Origin: Streptomyces puniciscabiei
GTDB taxonomy: Bacteria > Actinomycetota > Actinomycetes > Streptomycetales > Streptomycetaceae
DNA length: 64,000 nt
NCBI RefSeq assembly: GCF_006715785.1
Contig: NZ_VFNX01000001.1
Span: forward strand, 4,940,001-5,004,000
Direction: 5' to 3'
In this document: piece by piece, positions 14,748 to 24,851 of the stretch
Position numbering within the stretch: the stretch's first letter is position 1
Layout of the letters: each line of letters opens with the position of its first letter
The notes under the pieces: generated by a model
What the model saw: the letters and a program-made list of their open reading frames with translations, nothing else
Told to the model about the DNA's origin: nothing
Database searches by the model: none
Translations under genes and position numbers: made by a program

Positions 14748-16121
14748 TTACCGCTGCTCCACTGCCGGGGCGGAACCCGGCAACGGCCGCCCCGCACACT
14801 CGGCCATCCGCCACACCGCGAACCCGCCCACGACAGCCGCGGCCATCATGTAATACGCGGGCATCATCATGTTCCCCGTCGCCCCGATCAGCGCGGTCAC
14901 GACCAGCGGAGTCGTCCCGCCGAACAGCGACACCGACACGTTGAACCCGATGGACAGGGACCCGTACCGCACCCGCGTCGGGAAGAGAGCGGGCAGCGCG
15001 GCCGGCATGGCCGCCGTGAAGCAGACCAGCAGCAGACCCAGCGCGCCCATGCCCAGCGCGACGGCGAGCAGGCTGCCCTGGCGGATCAGCAGCAGGGCCG
15101 GGACGGAGAGGAACAGGAAGCCCGCGCAGCCGGCCGCGATCACCGGGCGACGGCCGACCCGGTCGGTCAGCGCACCCGCGAACGGCTGGACGATCATCAT
15201 CAGGGCCATCACGCCCAGCACGACCAGCAGCCCGTGCGTCTCGTCGTACTTCAGCTCACTGGTGAGGTAGCTCGGCATGTACGACAGCAGCATGTAGTCG
15301 GTGACGTTGAAGACCAGCACCAGGCCCATGCACAGCAGCAGCGCCTTCCACTGGCCCGCGACCATCTCGCGCAGCGGCACCTTCGGCCGGGCGGCCTCCG
15401 CCTTCTCGACCTCCGCCGCGAACGCCGGGGTCTCCTCCAGCCGCATCCGCAGATACAGGCCGATGAGGCCCATCGGGCCCGCGATCAGGAACGGGATGCG
15501 CCAGCCCCACGACACCAGGTCGTGCGAGGACAGCAGCGCGGTCATCAGGGTGACCAGGCCCGCGCCGCCGATGTAGCCCGCCAGCGTGCCGAACTCCAGC
15601 CAGCTGCCGAAGAATCCGCGCTTCTTGTCCGGGGCGTACTCGGCGATGAAGGTCGACGCGCCTGCGTACTCACCGCCGGTGGAGAAGCCCTGCACCAGCC
15701 GGGCGGCCAGCAGAAGCAGCGGGGCGCCGACGCCGATCGAGGCGTACGACGGGATCAGGCCGATCGCGAACGTGCCCGCCGCCATCATGATCATCGTGAC
15801 GGCGAGGACCTTCTGGCGGCCCACCCGGTCGCCCAGCGGACCGAAGACCATGCCACCGAGCGGCCGGACCAGGAAGGCCGCCGCGAAGGCGCCGAAGGTC
15901 GACAGCAGCTGCGCGGTCGGGTTGCCGGACGGGAAGAAGACCTTGCCCAGGGTGACCGCGATGTAGCTGTAGACACCGAAGTCGAACCACTCCATCGCGT
16001 TGCCGAGCGCGGCCGCCTTCACGGCGCGCTTGACCAGCGCGGGGTCGGTGACGGTGACGTCACGGGCCTTGGTGGCCCGCCGGGTCTTCAGGGACGGGGA
16101 GACGGCTGTGGCGGTCGCCAA
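14748..16121 (-). CDS. MFS transporter, metabolite:proton symporter (MHS) family
   Basis: A 457-residue, 12-segment transporter. The MHS signature ALGNAMEWFDFGVYSY is at about residue 40, motif A-like sequences are FGPLGDRVGRQKVLAV and GALTDRVGRRPV, and a large extended loop carries YAGASTFIAEYAPDKKRGFFGS as in ProP, KgtP and ShiA. Substrates of the family are dicarboxylates, betaine, proline or shikimate; which one is not evident. The start appears to be TTG 16121 with AAAGGTAGG upstream, because no ATG or GTG precedes the conserved core. It faces the GT87/PAP2 gene across a 390-base divergent gap. Confidence 0.85.
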   Translation of the reverse strand: MATATAVSPSLKTRRATKARDVTVTDPALVKRAVKAAALGNAMEWFDFGVYSYIAVTLGKVFFPSGNPTAQLLSTFGAFAAAFLVRPLGGMVFGPLGDRVGRQKVLAVTMIMMAAGTFAIGLIPSYASIGVGAPLLLLAARLVQGFSTGGEYAGASTFIAEYAPDKKRGFFGSWLEFGTLAGYIGGAGLVTLMTALLSSHDLVSWGWRIPFLIAGPMGLIGLYLRMRLEETPAFAAEVEKAEAARPKVPLREMVAGQWKALLLCMGLVLVFNVTDYMLLSYMPSYLTSELKYDETHGLLVVLGVMALMMIVQPFAGALTDRVGRRPVIAAGCAGFLFLSVPALLLIRQGSLLAVALGMGALGLLLVCFTAAMPAALPALFPTRVRYGSLSIGFNVSVSLFGGTTPLVVTALIGATGNMMMPAYYMMAAAVVGGFAVWRMAECAGRPLPGSAPAVEQR

Positions 16122-16511
16122 AACGGGGCTCGCCTACCTTTCGACGGGGACAGGGGCACGGTCCGTACGGCGACGCTGCCGGGAAACGGGCCGAAAACCG
16201 ACCATAGGGGGACTTCGGCCCCTTACGTGCTGTATGCACTTAACTGCGTGCAGCAGCCAAAGGGTGCATACGCAGGTACGTCTGCCCACTCATGACGAGC
16301 CATTCCGGCCCCGCCCTGTGATCCTTCTCGCGCCCCGGCCCCGCAACCGGCCATGCACCCCACTATCGTCATCCGGACAAAAGGAGAACGGACGTCAGGT
16401 GAAGCGGGGGTGTACCGCGTCCTTCTCCGGGGGCTGGGAGCCTCATAGGGTTCCCAGAAGAACCCGGTGCCACCGGTGCCGGGTCCGAACGGGGCGGGAG
16501 GCCGGCGAGGC
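16122..16511. promoter_or_regulatory. Divergent promoter region with an inverted repeat
   Basis: This 390-base gap separates the MHS transporter and GT87/PAP2 genes. The clearest structure is GTATGCAC (16232-16239) paired with GTGCATAC (16264-16271), with a nested TGCAC...GTGCA at 16235-16252, resembling a dimer-binding operator for a GntR- or LacI-type regulator. It is about 110 bases from the transporter start. No convincing gene is seen here. Confidence 0.35.
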
Positions 16512-18545
16512 GTGGCGAACGTGGAGCACAGGGGGCGAGCGGCGGACACTTTCGGCAGGGCCCCGGCCGAGGCAAGGCTGCTTGCGGCCCGGCTCGCCCT
16601 GTGGGGGGTGGTCGCGCTCCTCGCGATACGGCAGCTGACCGTCGTCCTCACCACGCCGAGCGGCCAGCGGCTGACCGACCTGGAGACCTGGGTCGGCCCC
16701 CACGGCGTCCTGCATGTGAAGGGCTCGCTCTACGACTCGACCCGGTTCACCGGCACCCCCTTCGGCGGCCTGGTCCTCAAACCGCTCACCAAGTCCGCGC
16801 AGGCCGCCCTCGGCTGGGGCTGGACCTTCGGCACCCTGCTGCTGGTGGTCGCCCTCGGCCTGGTCGCCGCCCGTGCGCTGCCCCAGCCGGTCGGCCGCCG
16901 CACCTCGCTGCTGGCCGCGCCGGTCGCGATCAGCCTGCTCATGCTGTCGCTGCCGGTCCGCAACGCCCTGTGGCTCGGCCAGACCAGCATCATCCCGGTC
17001 CTGCTCGTCCTGCTCGGCTGCTTCACCGTGCGCGGGGAACGGGGGAGCGGCCTGTGCCTGGGCCTGGCCGCCGCGCTGCAGCCGACCATGCTGATCTTCG
17101 CCCCGCTGCTGTGGTTCACCGACCGGCGCCGGGCCACCGCCGCCACGGCCGGCACCTTCGCCGCCTGCACCGCGCTCGCCTGGGCGGCACTGCCGCACGA
17201 CTCGTACACGTACTGGGTGCACCACATGGCCGGGGTGGGCCTCGGCGGCAAGGCCGACGCGCTCGGCAACCAGTCCCTGCACGGCGCCCTGCTCCGCATG
17301 GGCCTGACCGGCCCGCTGGAGATCGGCCTCTTCCTGGTGCTCGGCGCCGCCGTCGCCGCGCTCGCCCTGCGCCGCGCCGTGCGCTACGCACACGACGGCC
17401 AGCTGCTGCTCGCCGTGGCCATCACCGGCTGCGCCGTCGTCGCCGTCTCACCCACCGCCTGGCAGTACCAGCTGCTGTGGGTGCTGCTCGCGGTGGTCGG
17501 CCGGGTCGGCGGACGGTCCTCCGACCGGTACGTCTGGCCGGTCGCGGTGATCCTGGTCACCACCCTGCCGGCGAAGATGATGCTGCCGAACATGCCGGTG
17601 ATGTACCCGCTGCGCGACAACCTCGTCCTGCTCGCCGCGCTGGCCGCCGCCACGGCCGTACCGTTCCTGTCCCGGACGTCCCCCCACTACCAGCGGCCGA
17701 TCCCCGCGGAGTACGCGCCACCGGTCACCGCCCGTTTCCGCCGCGTCCCCCTCCTGCCCGCCCTCCGCCGCGTCCTCACCCGCCCGAACCTGCTCCTGGA
17801 GCTGCTGCTCATCCGGGTCGTGTACGCCGCCTACCAGCAGGTCCGGCTGGCCGCGACCGGCGGTACCGTCTCCGGTGGCCGGGCCCGGGCCGAGCACCAC
17901 GGGCACATCGTGCTCGGCATCGAGCGGTTCCTGCACATCGACATCGAGCACTGGGCCAACCACGCGGTCGTGGGGATCGGCTGGCTGCGGGACTTCTTCG
18001 ACTTCTACTACGAGTCCTTCCACTTCGTGGTGCCGCTGACGGTCCTCGCCGTCCTCTACTGGCGCCGCCCCGTCGACTACCGCTGGGCCCGAGCCTCCCT
18101 CGGCTTCGCCACCTTCCTCGCCCTGATCGGCTTCTGGCTCTTCCCGCTGGCCCCGCCCCGCCTGATGCCGGGGCTCGGCATGATCGACACCGTCCACGGC
18201 GTCCAGGACTTCTCCAAGCCGGACTACGGCACCCTGACCGCGCTCACCAACCAGTACGCGGCGATGCCGTCGCTGCACTTCGGCTGGGCGCTGTGGTGCG
18301 GGGTGGTCATCGCGATCATCGCCCCGAGGTGGTGGATGAAGGCCCTCGGCCTGCTGCACCCCCTCTTCACCGTCTCCGCCATCGTCGCCACCGGCAACCA
18401 CTGGGTGCTGGACGCGGTGGGTGGCGGGGTGGTGGTGACGGCCGGCTTCGCCCTGTCCTATGCCTTCCAGGGCCCGAGGGCGAGGCCGGCTCGGCGGGGG
18501 GCGGGGGCACAGGAGGCGGAGAGGCTGAGCGTGGGCAGTGCGTGA
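16512..18545 (+). CDS. Bifunctional glycosyltransferase 87 / PAP2 phosphatase membrane protein
   Basis: About 677 residues, nearly all membrane-embedded. The N-terminal two thirds is a GT87 (DUF2029) polyprenol-dependent mannosyltransferase-like region with LTDLETWVGPHGVLHVKGSLYD and GLAAALQPTMLIFAPLLW. The C-terminal third is a PAP2-type lipid phosphatase: MPSLHFGWALW and GNHWVLDAVGG match the second and third PAP2 motifs (S-x-x-x-H and the final H...D). The fusion suggests a step in lipid-linked glycan or inositol-phospholipid glycosylation. Start GTG 16512 has GGGAGG about 10 bases upstream; GTG 16467 is possible. Confidence 0.85.
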   Translation: MANVEHRGRAADTFGRAPAEARLLAARLALWGVVALLAIRQLTVVLTTPSGQRLTDLETWVGPHGVLHVKGSLYDSTRFTGTPFGGLVLKPLTKSAQAALGWGWTFGTLLLVVALGLVAARALPQPVGRRTSLLAAPVAISLLMLSLPVRNALWLGQTSIIPVLLVLLGCFTVRGERGSGLCLGLAAALQPTMLIFAPLLWFTDRRRATAATAGTFAACTALAWAALPHDSYTYWVHHMAGVGLGGKADALGNQSLHGALLRMGLTGPLEIGLFLVLGAAVAALALRRAVRYAHDGQLLLAVAITGCAVVAVSPTAWQYQLLWVLLAVVGRVGGRSSDRYVWPVAVILVTTLPAKMMLPNMPVMYPLRDNLVLLAALAAATAVPFLSRTSPHYQRPIPAEYAPPVTARFRRVPLLPALRRVLTRPNLLLELLLIRVVYAAYQQVRLAATGGTVSGGRARAEHHGHIVLGIERFLHIDIEHWANHAVVGIGWLRDFFDFYYESFHFVVPLTVLAVLYWRRPVDYRWARASLGFATFLALIGFWLFPLAPPRLMPGLGMIDTVHGVQDFSKPDYGTLTALTNQYAAMPSLHFGWALWCGVVIAIIAPRWWMKALGLLHPLFTVSAIVATGNHWVLDAVGGGVVVTAGFALSYAFQGPRARPARRGAGAQEAERLSVGSA

Positions 18546-18626
18546 GGGGCGCGGCGAGGGTCCGTTCGGCGGTCGGGGGGTTGGCCCGAGCCTGCCCATC
18601 CCCCCGCCACCCCTCCTGGGCCCCGG

Positions 18627-20006
<1,380 letters not shown>

Positions 20007-20033
20007 TCAGGACTTCACGACGGGAGCCGACCG

Positions 20034-21269
20034 ATGCACTGTCCCGCGCTGCCCGACGGGTTCGACTTCACCGACCCCGACCTGCTGCACCACCGTGTGC
20101 CCCTCCCGGAGTTCGCCGAGCTGCGCCGCACCGAGCCGGTCCGCTGGATCCCGCAACCGCGCGGCATAGCGGGCTTCGCCGACACCGGCTACTGGGCCGT
20201 GACCCGGCACGCGGACGTCAGGTACGTCTCCACGCACCCCGAACTCTTCTCCTCCACCGTCAACACCGCGATCATCCGCTTCAACGAGCACATCGAGCGC
20301 GACGCGATCGACGCCCAGCGGCTGATCCTGCTCAACATGGATCCTCCGGAACATACGCGGGTGCGGCAGATCGTGCAGCGCGGCTTCACGCCACGTTCCA
20401 TACGTGCTCTGGAGCAGCGGCTGCGGGAGCGCGCCGAGGCGATCGTCGCCGCTGCCCGCGCCCGCTCCGGGCCCTTCGACTTCGTCACCGAGGTCGCCTG
20501 CGAACTGCCCCTGCAGGCCATCGCCGAGCTGATCGGCGTACCCCAGGAGGACCGGTCCAAGATCTTCGACTGGTCCAACAAGATGATCGCGTACGACGAT
20601 CCCGAGTACGCCATCACCGAGGAGGTCGGCGCCCAGTCGGCCGCCGAGATCATCGCCTACGCGATGAACATGGCCGCCGAGCGGAAGAAGTGCCCCGCCC
20701 ACGACATCGTCACGACCCTCGTCGCGGCGGAGGACGAGGGCAACCTGAACTCCGACGAGTTCGGGTTCTTCGTGCTCATGCTGGCGGTGGCCGGGAACGA
20801 GACCACGCGGAACGCCATCACGCACGGGATGCACGCGTTCCTGACCCATCCCGGGCAGTGGGAGTTGTTCAAGCGGGAGCGGCCCGGGACGACGGCCGAG
20901 GAGATCGTGCGCTGGGCGACCCCGGTCAACGCCTTCCAGCGGACGGCCACACAGGACACGGAACTGGGCGGGGTCCGGATCCGCGAGGGCGATCGCGTCG
21001 GGCTGTTCTACGCCTCCGCCAACCACGACCCGGAGGTCTTCGCCGACCCCGACGCCTTCGACATCACCCGCGACCCCAACCCCCACCTCGGGTTCGGCGG
21101 TGGCGGGCCCCACTACTGCCTCGGCAAGTCCCTGGCGGTCCTGGAGATCGACCTGATCTTCAACGCGATCGCCGACGCCATGCCCGGCCTGCGGGCGGCC
21201 GACCCGCCCCGGCGGCTGCGCTCGGCCTGGATCAACGGCGTCAAGGAACTCCAGGTCACCACCGGCTGA
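20034..21269 (+). CDS. Cytochrome P450, CYP125-like (steroid C26-monooxygenase type)
   Basis: A 411-residue P450. The heme loop is GFGGGGPHYCLGKSL (Cys ligand near residue 364), the I-helix has MLAVAGNETTRNAITHGM and the E-x-x-R is EIVRWATPV. Blocks such as LPDGFDFTDPDL, CELPLQAIAELIGVPQEDR and AVAGNETTRN are those I recall from M. tuberculosis CYP125A1, which hydroxylates the sterol side-chain terminus. Start ATG 20034 with ACGGGAG 8 bases upstream; the frame is open far upstream but that is antisense of the thiolase. Electron supply could come from the ferredoxin at 31886-32119. A KstR-type site precedes it. A different sterol- or terpene-like substrate is possible. Confidence 0.85.
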   Translation: MHCPALPDGFDFTDPDLLHHRVPLPEFAELRRTEPVRWIPQPRGIAGFADTGYWAVTRHADVRYVSTHPELFSSTVNTAIIRFNEHIERDAIDAQRLILLNMDPPEHTRVRQIVQRGFTPRSIRALEQRLRERAEAIVAAARARSGPFDFVTEVACELPLQAIAELIGVPQEDRSKIFDWSNKMIAYDDPEYAITEEVGAQSAAEIIAYAMNMAAERKKCPAHDIVTTLVAAEDEGNLNSDEFGFFVLMLAVAGNETTRNAITHGMHAFLTHPGQWELFKRERPGTTAEEIVRWATPVNAFQRTATQDTELGGVRIREGDRVGLFYASANHDPEVFADPDAFDITRDPNPHLGFGGGGPHYCLGKSLAVLEIDLIFNAIADAMPGLRAADPPRRLRSAWINGVKELQVTTG

Positions 21270-21291
21270 CCCCCGGGTCGGCCCACCCCGA

Positions 21292-21336
21292 GGGAGGCAG
21301 GAGCACCCCTACCCCAACGCCCCGTTCCTGCCTCCC
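21292..21336 (+). terminator. Terminator hairpin after the P450
   Basis: GGGAGGCAGGA (21292-21302) pairs with TCCTGCCTCCC (21326-21336), an 11-bp perfect stem with a 23-base loop, 22 bases past the P450 stop. A typical Streptomyces terminator without U-tract. Confidence 0.55.
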
Positions 21337-21398
21337 CCGAGGTCTGCAGGCCCGTACGGCTCACTCGTGACCGGAAGACGGTGCCCGGACATGCGAGC

Positions 21399-21427
21399 GC
21401 ACCCTCGCCCGGCGGGGGCGAGGGTGC
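21399..21427. terminator. Terminator hairpin after the transglycosylase gene
   Basis: A perfect 12-bp stem, GCACCCTCGCCC (21399-21410) with GGGCGAGGGTGC (21416-21427) and a 5-base loop, lies 23 bases downstream of the minus-strand transglycosylase stop. Confidence 0.7.
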
Positions 21428-21449
21428 GGACGCTTGGCGCCGGGACGGC

Positions 21450-21863
21450 TCAGTACCAGCCGTTGGCCTGCCAGAAGTTCCAGGCCTTCACCGGGCTGCC
21501 GTAGCGGGACTTCATGTAGTCCAGGCCCCACTTGATCTGCGTGGCCGGGTTGGTCTTCCAGTCGGAACCGGCGGAGGCCATCTTCGAGGCCGGCAGGGCC
21601 TGGACCAGACCGTAGGCGCCCGTGGAGCTGTTGGTGGCGGAGGGGTTCCAGCCGCTCTCGTGGGAGACGATCTTGTTGAACGCGTTGAACTGCGCGGCGT
21701 CCGGGATCATCTTGTGCGCGATCGCCTGGGCGGAGGAGGCCGACGCGGGGGCGGCCTGGGCGGGCGCCGCGGTCAGGGCCATGCCGGCGGTGGCGGCGGC
21801 CACGGCGGCGACGGTGAGGGCCTTCTTCGGGGAAGCGATGCGGCGGATGAAGGAGACGGACAC
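21450..21863 (-). CDS. Secreted lytic transglycosylase (SLT-like, short)
   Basis: A 137-residue protein: signal peptide (about residues 1-38, SPKKALTVAAVAAATAGMALTAAPAQA) and a single goose-lysozyme/SLT-type domain. The catalytic Glu is in NKIVSHESGWNP, followed by the SLT signature STGAYGLVQALPASKM and a conserved NPATQIKWGLDYMKSRYGSPVKAWNFW tail. It cleaves peptidoglycan glycan strands in the wall, likely in growth or resuscitation. Start GTG 21863 with AAGAGG 7 bases upstream; ATG codons farther upstream are not signal-like. Single gene, ending at a strong hairpin. Confidence 0.85.
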   Translation of the reverse strand: MSVSFIRRIASPKKALTVAAVAAATAGMALTAAPAQAAPASASSAQAIAHKMIPDAAQFNAFNKIVSHESGWNPSATNSSTGAYGLVQALPASKMASAGSDWKTNPATQIKWGLDYMKSRYGSPVKAWNFWQANGWY

Positions 21864-22227
21864 GGAGTACCTCTTGCGTCGGGGACAGGGGATCGCCCGC
21901 ATGGGACGGACCACGCGCTGTGGCCGCATGCGTCGGCGCCTCGGCCCTGTGGGCTCGTGGCGCCTGGCGACGTCGTCCAGAGAAGCAGCCCGGAAAGCCG
22001 TCCGCAATGACCCCTTTTACTAGTTGTGGCCGGATGGAGGGGAAACGTCGCCTCTGTGGCGTGGGTCTCAAAGTGCAGGTCAGGCGGGGTGCACTAAGGG
22101 AGGTATCGGACATTTGGCACTACGGCCATGGGTCGTAGGTGACCTGCGTCATGTGGGGTGCTTCACCGTCTCGCTCACGGCGCGCATACGGCCCCTCGCG
22201 GAGCGAGACCGTTCGCTGTGCCGCCCG
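21864..22227 (-). promoter_or_regulatory. Long 5' flank of the transglycosylase gene
   Basis: This 364-base gap carries the promoter and leader of the transglycosylase gene and the 3' flank of the ECF operon. Some Streptomyces wall-hydrolase genes have a c-di-AMP (ydaO) riboswitch here; I looked for its conserved blocks and do not find them convincingly. GTCTCGCTC (22168-22176) and GAGCGAGAC (22201-22209) form a 9-bp stem that may terminate the ECF operon. Confidence 0.4.
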
Positions 22228-23094
22228 TCACGCCCCGGGGCCGTCGAATGTGACCGCCGTCTCGAAGGCGGCCCGCCGTGTGGCCCGGCGCAGCGCGCGC
22301 AGCACGGCCGGGCCGAGGACGAGGGTCAGCACGACCGTGCACAGGGCCCGGCCCAGGTCCCAGCCGAGCGAGGTGGCCAGGCAGTAGGCCACGAAACGGG
22401 CCAGGTTGGCGGCGACGGAGGCATGGGCGTCGAAGGAGATGTCCGAGGCGGCACCGCCCATGAACGGCCAGCCGGCCAGATTCATGACCGTGCCGTAGGC
22501 GAAGGCGGCGAGGAAGCCGTAGGCCGCGAGGAGCAGTGATTCGGCCCGGCCGCGCAGCCGGACCGGGCCCGGGAGCAGCCCGGCACCCATCGTGAACCAG
22601 CCCATCGACAGCATCTGGAACGGCAGCCACGGGCCGACCCCGCCCGTCAGCAGGGCGGACGCGAACATCGTCACCGAGCCCAGAGAGAAGCCGAAGCCGG
22701 GCCCCAGCACCCGCCCGCTGAGCACCATCAGGAAGAACATCGGCTCGATGCCCGCCGTACCCGCGCCGATCGGACGCAGCGCCGCCCCCGTCGCGGCCAG
22801 CACGCCCAGCATGGCCACGGCCTTCGGCCCGAGATCCGACTCCGAGATCGTCGCCGCCACGACCGCGACCAGCAGCAACAGCAGACCGGCGAAGAGCCAG
22901 GGCGCGTCCTGGGCGTGCGCGCTCAGCTGCGAGGCGGGCGGAGCGAGGAAGGGCCAGCCGAAGGCCGCCACCCCGACCGCGCCGGCCAGGGCCAGCGCGG
23001 CGAGCGAGCGGGGGCCGAGACGGACGGCGTGCAGCCGGGCGGGGCGTGGGTGTTTCACAGGGCTCATGGGATTGAGGGGACTCGTCGGGCTCAT
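22228..23094 (-). CDS. ECF transporter S component (substrate-binding membrane subunit)
   Basis: A 288-residue membrane protein, with about seven hydrophobic segments between residues 20 and 255. Sequence such as LGPKAVAMLGVLAATGAALRPIGAG and FSLGSVTMFASALLTGGVGPWLPFQMLSMGWFTMGAGLL fits ECF S components, which bind one vitamin or metal. Its ATG overlaps the ATPase stop (ATGA), so it is translationally coupled as the last gene of the operon. Because the operon begins with a cobalamin riboswitch, the substrate is inferred to be a corrinoid. Homology to the characterised B12 S component CbrT cannot be tested here. Confidence 0.8.
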   Translation of the reverse strand: MSPTSPLNPMSPVKHPRPARLHAVRLGPRSLAALALAGAVGVAAFGWPFLAPPASQLSAHAQDAPWLFAGLLLLLVAVVAATISESDLGPKAVAMLGVLAATGAALRPIGAGTAGIEPMFFLMVLSGRVLGPGFGFSLGSVTMFASALLTGGVGPWLPFQMLSMGWFTMGAGLLPGPVRLRGRAESLLLAAYGFLAAFAYGTVMNLAGWPFMGGAASDISFDAHASVAANLARFVAYCLATSLGWDLGRALCTVVLTLVLGPAVLRALRRATRRAAFETAVTFDGPGA

Positions 23095-24851
23095 GCCAGG
23101 GCCTCGCGCACGTGGGCCACGGTGAGCCACTGCTGCGGGGCGAGGATCTTCGTCACCTGCGGCGCGAACGAGGGCGAGGAGACGACGATGTGCGCCGTCG
23201 GCCCGTCGGCTATGACCTCTCCCTCCGCCAGCAGCACCACCCGGTGCGCGATCTCGGCCGCCAGCTCCACGTCATGCGTGGCCAGCACGATCGCGTGCCC
23301 CTCGGCGGCGAGGCCGCGCAGTACGGTCACCAGGCGGGCCTTGGCCCCGTAGTCCAGGCCGCGGGTCGGCTCGTCGAGCAGCAGCAGGGGCGGCCGGGCG
23401 GTCAGCACGACGGCCAGGGCGAGCGTCAGACACTGCCCCTCGGACAGGTCACGGGGGTGGGTGCCGTCCGTGATCCCCGGCAACAGCTCGGACACCAGCG
23501 CCCGGCAGGTCCCCGGCTCGGCTCCCGCGTCCCGATCGGCCGCCGCGCACTCCTCGGCGACCGTGTCGGCGTAGAGGAGGTCCCGCGGTTCCTGCGGGAC
23601 GAGGCCGACGCGGCGCACAAGGGCGGGGGGCGCGGTGCGGTGCGGTTCGGCCCCGCCGACCCGGACGCTGCCCGCGCTGGGCGCCACCAGGCCGACGAGC
23701 GCATGGAGGAGGGTGGACTTTCCGGCGCCGTTGCGGCCCATGAGGGCGATGGTCTCGCCGGGGGCGACGGTGAGGTTCACGTGCCGCAGGGCGTCGATGC
23801 GGGAGCGGCGTACGGAGAGGGAGCGGGCCTCGGCGATGTGCGGTTGCGGGGTGTGCGGGGTGGGGGCGGGAGGGCGACGGAACCGGAAGCGGCGCCCGGC
23901 GGCACGACTGCCCGCAGCTACCGCGGCAGCGCCCTGAAGGGGCACGGGCCGTGTCGATACGCGGCTCCGCCGCGGGGGCGCGACCAGCCCTGACGCGCCC
24001 TCAGCCGCGGTGCCACGAGTGCCCGCGGCGGCGGATGCGGCCAGGCGTTCGCGTAGGGGACTGGCTTGGCGGCGGGCGTCTCTCACCGTCAGGGGGAGCG
24101 GCGACCAGCCTGCCAGGCGGCCCAGGTCCACCACCGGGGGGAAGACGGGGGAGACGGCCATCACCTCCGGCGGGGTGCCGACGAGCGGCGGCTCTCCCGG
24201 AGCCGGGAGGAGCACAACCCGGTCGGCGTAGTGCAGGACCCGCTCAAGACGGTGTTCGGCCATCAGGATCGTCGTACCGAGGTCGTGCACCAGGCGCTGG
24301 AGCACCGCCAGGACCTCCTCCGCCGCGGCCGGGTCCAGGGCCGAGGTCGGCTCGTCGAGGACCAGTACCCGCGGGTGCGGGGTGAGGACGGAGCCGATCG
24401 CGACGCGCTGGCGCTGGCCACCGGAGAGCGTGGCGATCGGGCGGTCGCGCAGTCCGGCCAGGCCCAGCAGGTCCAGGGTCTCCTCGACGCGGCGCCGCAT
24501 GACCTCCGGTGCGAGGCCCAACGACTCCATGCCGTAGGCGAGTTCGTCCTCCACGGTGTCGGTGACGAAGTGGGCGAGCGGATCCTGGCCCACCGTGCCC
24601 ACCACGTCGGCGAGTTCGCGCGGCTTGTGGGTGCGGGTGTCCCGGCCCGCCACCGTGACCCGGCCGCGCAGGGTACCGCCGGTGAAGTGCGGCACCAGCC
24701 CGCTCACCGCGCCGAGCACGGTCGACTTGCCGACCCCGGACGGGCCGACGAGCAGCACGAGTTCGCCCTCCGGCACCTCGAAGCCGACGCCCCGGACGGT
24801 GGGTTCGGCCGCACCGTCGTAGGTCACGCTGACATCCTCGAAGCGGATCAC
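23091..24851 (-). CDS. ECF transporter ATPase, two fused ABC domains (A-A')
   Basis: A 586-residue tandem ATPase. Domain 1: Walker A GPSGVGKST, signature LSGGQRQR, Walker B VLVLDEPTSALD. Domain 2: Walker A GRNGAGKST, a degenerate signature LSEGQCLTLA, Walker B PLLLLDEPTRGLDY. Each has the Q-loop (VGQDPL, VPQEPR) typical of EcfA/CbiO. The linker between domains, about residues 270-315, contains an in-frame copy of a Streptomyces repeat. Start GTG 24851 with AAGGAG 6 bases upstream; it overlaps the T-component stop as GTGA, and its own stop overlaps the S component. It powers the membrane complex from the cytosolic side. Confidence 0.9.
   Translation of the reverse strand: MIRFEDVSVTYDGAAEPTVRGVGFEVPEGELVLLVGPSGVGKSTVLGAVSGLVPHFTGGTLRGRVTVAGRDTRTHKPRELADVVGTVGQDPLAHFVTDTVEDELAYGMESLGLAPEVMRRRVEETLDLLGLAGLRDRPIATLSGGQRQRVAIGSVLTPHPRVLVLDEPTSALDPAAAEEVLAVLQRLVHDLGTTILMAEHRLERVLHYADRVVLLPAPGEPPLVGTPPEVMAVSPVFPPVVDLGRLAGWSPLPLTVRDARRQASPLRERLAASAAAGTRGTAAEGASGLVAPPRRSRVSTRPVPLQGAAAVAAGSRAAGRRFRFRRPPAPTPHTPQPHIAEARSLSVRRSRIDALRHVNLTVAPGETIALMGRNGAGKSTLLHALVGLVAPSAGSVRVGGAEPHRTAPPALVRRVGLVPQEPRDLLYADTVAEECAAADRDAGAEPGTCRALVSELLPGITDGTHPRDLSEGQCLTLALAVVLTARPPLLLLDEPTRGLDYGAKARLVTVLRGLAAEGHAIVLATHDVELAAEIAHRVVLLAEGEVIADGPTAHIVVSSPSFAPQVTKILAPQQWLTVAHVREALA
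23929..23989 (+). repeat. Streptomyces-type GC-rich repeat, copy C (inside a gene)
   Basis: GCGCCCTGAAGGGGCACGGG at the left and GGGGGCGCGACCAGCC at the right, with the central GCGGCTCCGCCGC hairpin, match copies A and B. It lies in frame in the interdomain linker of the ECF ATPase gene, in the opposite orientation to that gene. Confidence 0.75.

Noticed and set aside
16000..16638. Plus-strand frame between the MHS transporter and GT87 genes
   Set aside because: It overlaps the transporter's antisense and the promoter region, and the residues are typical of untranslated GC-rich DNA.
21864..22140. Possible c-di-AMP (ydaO) riboswitch upstream of the transglycosylase gene
   Set aside because: The conserved blocks of the aptamer could not be matched; only general GC-rich stems are visible.
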